Source: Solirubrobacterales bacterium
Lineage (GTDB): Bacteria; Actinomycetota; Thermoleophilia; Solirubrobacterales; Solirubrobacteraceae
Assembly (NCBI GenBank): GCA_003157595.1
Contig: PMKB01000180.1
Span: 1 to 9,237 of the forward strand
DNA: 9,237 nt
Direction of reading: 5' to 3'
The notes below the pieces were generated by a model, which was given only the letters and a program-made list of their open reading frames with translations, was not told the origin of the DNA and did not search any database. Position numbers and translations under genes: made by a program. Of this stretch, positions 5,968 to 9,237 are shown in pieces. Position 1 is the stretch's first letter; every line of letters starts with the position of its first letter.

Positions 5968-5973
5968 ATCGTA
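5968..5973 (-). promoter_or_regulatory. -10 box of the VOC gene
   Basis: TACGAT on the minus strand (5973-5968) precedes the ATG by seven bases. The GAGG in between is only two bases from the ATG, too close for a normal ribosome site, so a leaderless transcript is likely. A TTGACC lies too close upstream (eight bases) to serve as the -35 of this box. Confidence 0.5.
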
Positions 5974-6402
5974 TAGCGACGGTCAAAGTCTGGTTGGGAA
6001 TCGATATCCGTGGGCGCCGCAGCGTGCCGATGCTGGCCCTTTGTCCGCGCGGCCACTCGCACCGATGACGCTGCTGCTCTCGGTCGGAGTCTGAATTCGA
6101 TGAGTGTGCAGGAGCCGAACCGTCTCGCGCAATGAAGCGAGACCGGGCGCTACATCTTCCCTCGACTTCGCCAGAAGCAGATGCAAGCGACCGCCACGCG
6201 CAGCCGGACCCGGGGAAGGCGCCCGAGCAACACCGCTGAACCTCGCCTTGCGTAGGCAAACACACGGGCACGGGTACCAACGATCCGCTCAGTGCACGCT
6301 GCCGCTCAGCGCGATACGCAGCAGCGCTGAGATCATGCGAAGGCGCTGGCCGACAGCCCGACTTGTCTCCATAAGTCGGGCGATTTGCAGGTCTTTCTCC
6401 GA
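5974..6402. other. Long gene-free region with three perfect inverted repeats
   Basis: No open frame here shows family features. Three perfect stems stand out: GTCTCGC/GCGAGAC (6122-6128 with 6137-6143, 8-base loop), CTCAGCGC/GCGCTGAG (6305-6312 with 6324-6331, 11-base loop), and GCCCGACTT/AAGTCGGGC (6356-6364 with 6373-6381, 8-base loop). None has a T-run. The last lies just downstream of the minus-strand tRNA and may end its transcript. The others could belong to a structured RNA, but I recognise no family. Confidence 0.45.
6356..6381 (-). terminator. Hairpin downstream of tRNA-Ala
   Basis: A perfect nine-pair stem with an eight-base loop begins 21 bases beyond the 3' end of the minus-strand tRNA. 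There is no U-tract, so it is either a U-less terminator or a processing and stability element. Confidence 0.45.
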
Positions 6403-6475
6403 TGGAGCCAGGCGGGATCGAACCGCCGACCTCCTGCTTGCAAAGCAGGCGCTCTCCCAGCTGAGCTATGGCCCC
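6403..6475 (-). tRNA. tRNA-Ala (anticodon TGC)
   Basis: On the minus strand a 73-base cloverleaf starts GGGGCCA (6475-6469) and ends TGGCTCC plus discriminator A (6410-6403). The acceptor stem has seven pairs, one of them G-U. The D-arm contains AGCTCAGCTGGGAGAGC, the anticodon arm is CTGCTTTGCAAGCAG with anticodon TGC (6442-6440), and the T-arm contains GGTTCGATCC. The 3' CCA is not encoded. It reads GCA-family alanine codons. I found no integrase or att duplication attached to it. Confidence 0.97.
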
Positions 6476-6484
6476 GCGTGATGG

Positions 6485-6490
6485 ATCTTA
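6485..6490 (-). promoter_or_regulatory. -10 box of tRNA-Ala
   Basis: TAAGAT on the minus strand (6490-6485) ends nine bases before the mature tRNA 5' end, placing the start point within a few bases of the tRNA. No clear -35 box is visible. Confidence 0.45.
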
Positions 6491-6620
6491 ACGGCGGGTG
6501 CCGCTCGTGCCGAGAGCGGTTTCCACCCGGGCGCCACCGCCGATTGGTTGCCGTGCAGCGCGCGGGCCGCGTGCGAGCACGATTCGCGCGGGATCCGCTC
6601 ACGCGGCGGTCGCGCGGTGC

Positions 6621-6626
6621 TAGGCT
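6621..6626 (+). promoter_or_regulatory. -10 box upstream of the cyclic-nucleotide-binding gene
   Basis: TAGGCT ends 26 bases before ATG 6653-6655. Transcription should start near 6633 and give a leader of about 20 bases that contains GAAGG (6639-6643), nine bases from the ATG. Unlike the other promoters here, this one has a normal leader with a ribosome site. Confidence 0.5.
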
Positions 6627-6652
6627 AGCGCCCGTCTCGAAGGCCTGCGTCG

Positions 6653-7654
6653 ATGCGTCACACGAGTTCGATCACGTCGCTGTCATGGATCCCCTCCGAG
6701 GCGATCGAGGGGTCGATGCGGCTTGCGTTCGACGCCGGGTTCACGCACTACGATCCGCCGCCGCCGGATGTCATCGAGGACCTGGAGGAGCTGCGGCTCG
6801 CCGATCGCTTCCGCTTCGCGAACGCGCTGCGCGCGTGGATCGAGGTCGATGACACGGGCGAGATCACCGACTGCGGCTACGAGGGCGGCGGCGCCATGGG
6901 CAGCACGACGGTGAAGCTCGGGCCGCTGATGCGCACCTTCGAGGCGGTTGCGCTGCCGGATCTCCAGGCCGAGCCGCAGCGCGGTGACGGGTGGGTCCGC
7001 TTCGTGCAGACCGCGGGAGGGCGGACGGGCCTGCCGGCGCCGCGGCGCGTGCGCCGGCGTCCGTTCATCCAGTGGCAGGCGCCGCTGGTGTGGACGACGC
7101 TCACGCTCACGCTCCACACCGACGGTCGCGCCGACTCCGAGGTGGCCGGGCACAGCCGCTTCCCACGGCACTGGATCTACGACCACGAGGGGAAGCTTTC
7201 ACACAAATCCGGCCTGGCCGACTTCAAGGACTGGTTCCGCAAGTCGTTCGGGCGTCACACACCGTGGGGGGACCAGGACTCCGACGCGATGATCACGGCC
7301 GTCGAGACGGCGCTGGAGCGGCGGCTGTCGGCGCAGGTCATGTCGGAGGGAGTGAAGCCGAAGATCCGCAAAGTCAAGGCGGGAGACGCACTGGTTCGCC
7401 AGGGTGATCCCGGCAGCGAGGTCTTTCTGCTCCTGGACGGAGTGCTGCTGGTCGAGAAGGACGGCGACCGGCTCGCCGAGTACGGGCCGGGCGCGATGCT
7501 CGGCGAGCGGGCGCATCTCGAAGGGACCGGGCGCACGTCGAGCCTGATTGCCGTCACCCCATGCCGCGTGGCCGCGGTGGACGCCGCAGCGCTCGACCGA
7601 TCCGCGCTCGACGAGCTTTCGCAGGGCCACCGCCGCGAGCACTCCGCCGGCTGA
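6653..7654 (+). CDS. Protein with C-terminal cyclic-nucleotide-binding domain
   Basis: This protein of 333 residues has no signal peptide or membrane segment. Residues about 237-315 form a Crp-type cyclic-nucleotide-binding beta-roll: KIRKVKAGDALVRQGDPGSE, VFLLLDGVLLVEKDGDRLAE, then a phosphate-binding cassette around GERAHLEGTGRTSS. In this cassette E285 and R294 sit where ligand-binding Glu and Arg are expected. No helix-turn-helix follows, so it is not a Crp-like DNA-binding regulator. The N-terminal ~225 residues (SSITSLSWIPSEAIEGSMRL, HYDPPPPDVIEDLEEL, DRFRFANALRAWIEVDD, GGRTGLPAPRRV, FPRHWIYDHEGKL, TPWGDQDSD) form a domain that I recall only from uncharacterised actinobacterial proteins of the same architecture. 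A plausible role is a soluble protein whose N-terminal part responds to a cyclic nucleotide; this is inference. The start fits GAAGG nine bases upstream. It converges on the secreted repeat protein with an 83-base gap. Confidence 0.85.
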   Translation: MRHTSSITSLSWIPSEAIEGSMRLAFDAGFTHYDPPPPDVIEDLEELRLADRFRFANALRAWIEVDDTGEITDCGYEGGGAMGSTTVKLGPLMRTFEAVALPDLQAEPQRGDGWVRFVQTAGGRTGLPAPRRVRRRPFIQWQAPLVWTTLTLTLHTDGRADSEVAGHSRFPRHWIYDHEGKLSHKSGLADFKDWFRKSFGRHTPWGDQDSDAMITAVETALERRLSAQVMSEGVKPKIRKVKAGDALVRQGDPGSEVFLLLDGVLLVEKDGDRLAEYGPGAMLGERAHLEGTGRTSSLIAVTPCRVAAVDAAALDRSALDELSQGHRREHSAG

Positions 7655-7718
7655 AGGGGCTCACTGTCGGCGCTGCTCAGCGGCGGCGTTTCACCAACGC
7701 GTGGCTGTCTGATCACTC

Positions 7719-7735
7719 GGCGCGGGGACCGCGCC
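7719..7735. terminator. Hairpin between convergent genes
   Basis: GGCGCGG (7719-7725) pairs perfectly with CCGCGCC (7729-7735) over a GGA loop, directly between the ends of two convergent genes (7654 and 7738). It has no T-run on either strand. Its position suggests a shared bidirectional terminator of the U-less kind. Confidence 0.5.
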
Positions 7736-7737
7736 CA

Positions 7738-9237
7738 TCAAAATCCCGGGGCGGGAACCAGGATGTGGTGACCCTGGCGGACGTTGTGCTTCTTCTTGGG
7801 GTGCGTGTAGGCGACGACGATCACGTTGTCCTTGGTCACGCGCACGTAGGTGCCGTCGCAGCGGTCCTGCGTCAACCAGACCGTGCCGCTCACGGCGGCT
7901 GATCCGTAGCGGCCCTTCGTCGTGTAGTTGCCGTGGGCGTTGCCCCACAGCTGGCGGATCACGCTGGCCGGCTTCTTCTTGGATGCGGCGATCAGGGCCG
8001 ATCCGCTCTTCGCCGGCGCCGGACAACCCGCGTAGGAGCCGCCCGCGAGGGTGGCGATGGTCATGCCGTTCTTGGACTGGGTGAGCACGAACTCGCCGCC
8101 GTAAAACTGGCCGGTCTGGGATGCGCCGTTCGGGAGCGCGACGGTCAGCGAGACGATTCCGTTGGTGGCGTCGATCGTCGAGCCGAGCGGAATGTTGATG
8201 GCGGTCGACAGCGGCGTGAAGGTGGCGGCGCCCGGCAGCCTGATCAGTACGGCTCCGCTGACCGGCGTCAAATCGGCCGAGCTTGAAAGCACGGGCGGCA
8301 GGAGCGACAGCGCCGGAGGCGCCGGATTCGATGTCTGCGACGGCTGAGCCGGCGCGGCCGGCGCCGGTGAGACAATCGTCGGCGCCGCAGCGACCGCGAT
8401 CGACTGCTGCGCCTGCGGCGCCGCGTGATAGTCCGCATCGCCCGGCTGGTTGGCGTCGATCACGCAGGTGCCGATCGCCGTGAACGACACGACGCCGAAG
8501 CTCAGCGAGCAGCCGGTACTCGAGGAGTCGAGCATGATCCCAACCGTCAGGCCCGACGACGCCGTCGCCGTCGGGCTGTAGCTGGTGCCGCCAACCGTCG
8601 CGTCGGCCGGCGCGGTCGAGGTGAAGGAGATCGACTGCGACCCCTGCCCGACTGCCACCGCCTGCTGCCTCTCCGGGGCAGCGCCGTAGGCGCCGCTGCC
8701 CGCCTGGTCGAAATCGATCAGGCAGGTACCCGCCGCCGTGAACGACACGACGCCGCCACTTAGCGAGCAGCCCGTACTCGCGAGGTCGAGCGTTATCGCG
8801 ACCGCCAGGCCGGACGACGAGGTCGCCGACGGCGTGTAGGTCGGACCGCCCGCAGTCGCGCCGGTCGGCGCAGCCGAGTCGACGGTGATCGTCTGCGAAG
8901 ACAGATCGACCGGGATCGCCTGCACGACCGGGGGCGCAGCGGCGTAGGTGCCGTTGCCCGCCTGGCTGAAATCGATCAGGCAGGTACCGGCCGACGTGAA
9001 CGACACGACCCCACCGCTCAGCGAGCAGCCAGCGCTTGAGGGGTCGAGCGTGATCGCCACAGTCAAGCCCGACGACGCCGTCGCGGTCGGGCTGTAGATC
9101 GGACCACCGACCGCCGCGCTGGTCGGCGCGGTCGAGGGAGTGATCGCCTGTGACTGCAGCGCCACAGGGACCGACCGCTGCTGCTGCGTCGCCGGCGCAT
9201 AGGTGCCGTTACCCGCCTGGTTGAAGTCGATCACGCA
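7738..9237 (-). CDS. Secreted or surface protein with tandem Ig-like repeats and FecR-like C-terminal region (partial)
   Basis: The minus-strand frame is open to the window edge, so the start and any signal peptide lie outside; about 499 residues are seen. First come the tail of one repeat and three full repeats of 85-86 residues. Each begins SQ(A/T/S)I(T/S) and contains GG-(P/T)-x-Y-(S/T)P-(T/S)AT-x-SSGL, then an early Cys in GCSL and a later one in GTC(L/V)ID, and ends in a Q-rich strand. This is a bacterial Ig-like (MBG/Big-type) pattern with a likely disulphide per domain. A Pro/Ala/Ser linker (AAPTIVSPAPAAPAQPSQTS) follows. The last ~180 residues start DLTPVSGAVLIRLPGAATFT, resembling a FecR-type beta domain, then GRYGSAAVSGTVWLTQDRCD and a Lys-rich end (HPKKKHNVRQ). 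I associate this C-terminal type with large secreted proteins of Solirubrobacterales. The fold, the Cys pairs and the absence of membrane segments fit an extracellular stalk or adhesin; no ligand can be named. Confidence 0.85.
   Translation of the reverse strand, partial: CVIDFNQAGNGTYAPATQQQRSVPVALQSQAITPSTAPTSAAVGGPIYSPTATASSGLTVAITLDPSSAGCSLSGGVVSFTSAGTCLIDFSQAGNGTYAAAPPVVQAIPVDLSSQTITVDSAAPTGATAGGPTYTPSATSSSGLAVAITLDLASTGCSLSGGVVSFTAAGTCLIDFDQAGSGAYGAAPERQQAVAVGQGSQSISFTSTAPADATVGGTSYSPTATASSGLTVGIMLDSSSTGCSLSFGVVSFTAIGTCVIDANQPGDADYHAAPQAQQSIAVAAAPTIVSPAPAAPAQPSQTSNPAPPALSLLPPVLSSSADLTPVSGAVLIRLPGAATFTPLSTAINIPLGSTIDATNGIVSLTVALPNGASQTGQFYGGEFVLTQSKNGMTIATLAGGSYAGCPAPAKSGSALIAASKKKPASVIRQLWGNAHGNYTTKGRYGSAAVSGTVWLTQDRCDGTYVRVTKDNVIVVAYTHPKKKHNVRQGHHILVPAPGF
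8383..9153 (-). repeat. Three tandem ~255-258 bp repeats encoding Ig-like domains
   Basis: The units lie at 8899-9153, 8641-8898 and 8383-8640. They encode 85, 86 and 86 residues, and the tail of a fourth unit covers 9154-9237. The DNA itself is strongly alike between units, for example around the GCSLSGGVVSF and GTC(L/V)ID codons, which points to expansion by duplication. The unit nearest the C-terminus has diverged most (SFGVVSFTAIGTCVIDANQP). Confidence 0.85.

Noticed and set aside
5732..6280. 182-residue minus-strand open frame upstream of the VOC gene
   Set aside because: It overlaps the VOC gene out of frame and has no recognisable family; the true VOC start is at 5960.
6403..6475. tRNA-Ala as the integration site of the integrase remnant
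   Set aside because: The integrase is about 2 kb away with ordinary genes between them, and no repeat of the tRNA 3' end is visible beside it.
8383..9153. Regular repeats as a CRISPR array
   Set aside because: The repeats are about 256 bases, contiguous, without spacers, and keep an open reading frame encoding protein domains.

Overview
This is a high-GC (roughly two-thirds G+C) bacterial window. It probably comes from a Thermoleophilia or Solirubrobacterales-like actinobacterium. Supporting this are the Arg/Ala/Gly-rich proteins, the TAGGCT/TACGAT-type -10 boxes lying 6-7 bases before a start codon, a PRC-barrel family of that flavour, an actinobacterial-type integrase, and a secreted Ig-repeat protein with a C-terminal domain I associate with that group. 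The assignment is from recognition only.

Layout. 1-174: nothing recognised. 175-764 (-): PRC-barrel-like gene split by a one-base frameshift at a G9 tract. 861-885: strong hairpin terminator. 907-about 1860 (-): IS110-family transposase lacking its N-terminus. 1969-3227 (+): a two-gene encapsulin operon, made of an encapsulated ferritin-like cargo with a C-terminal targeting peptide and the HK97-fold shell protein, joined by an ATGA overlap. About 3401-4547 (+): decayed tyrosine recombinase with two frameshifts and no catalytic C-terminus. 4540-4740 (+): small orphan ORF behind a leaderless-type promoter. 4875-5251 (-): SnoaL/NTF2-like gene with a frameshift. 5550-5960 (-): VOC/PhnB-like gene. 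5961-6402: about 440 bases without a gene, holding several perfect inverted repeats. 6403-6475 (-): tRNA-Ala(TGC). 6653-7654 (+): protein with a C-terminal cyclic-nucleotide-binding domain. 7738-9237 (-): C-terminal part of a secreted protein with tandem Ig-like repeats, running off the window edge.

The functional centre is the encapsulin operon. The cargo keeps every iron ligand known for EncFtn ferroxidases and carries the peptide that docks it inside the shell, so the pair should build an iron-oxidising, iron-storing nanocompartment. It sits between debris of two mobile elements (IS110 on the left, integrase on the right), which suggests a recombination-prone site. Encapsulins themselves are a known system; I did not see a convincing wholly new system.

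Four single-base frameshifts occur in three genes, and every one is consistent with the loss of one base, mostly in short homopolymers. Either several neighbouring genes are decaying or the underlying assembly carries uncorrected indels, so the pseudogene calls for the PRC-barrel and NTF2-like genes are provisional.
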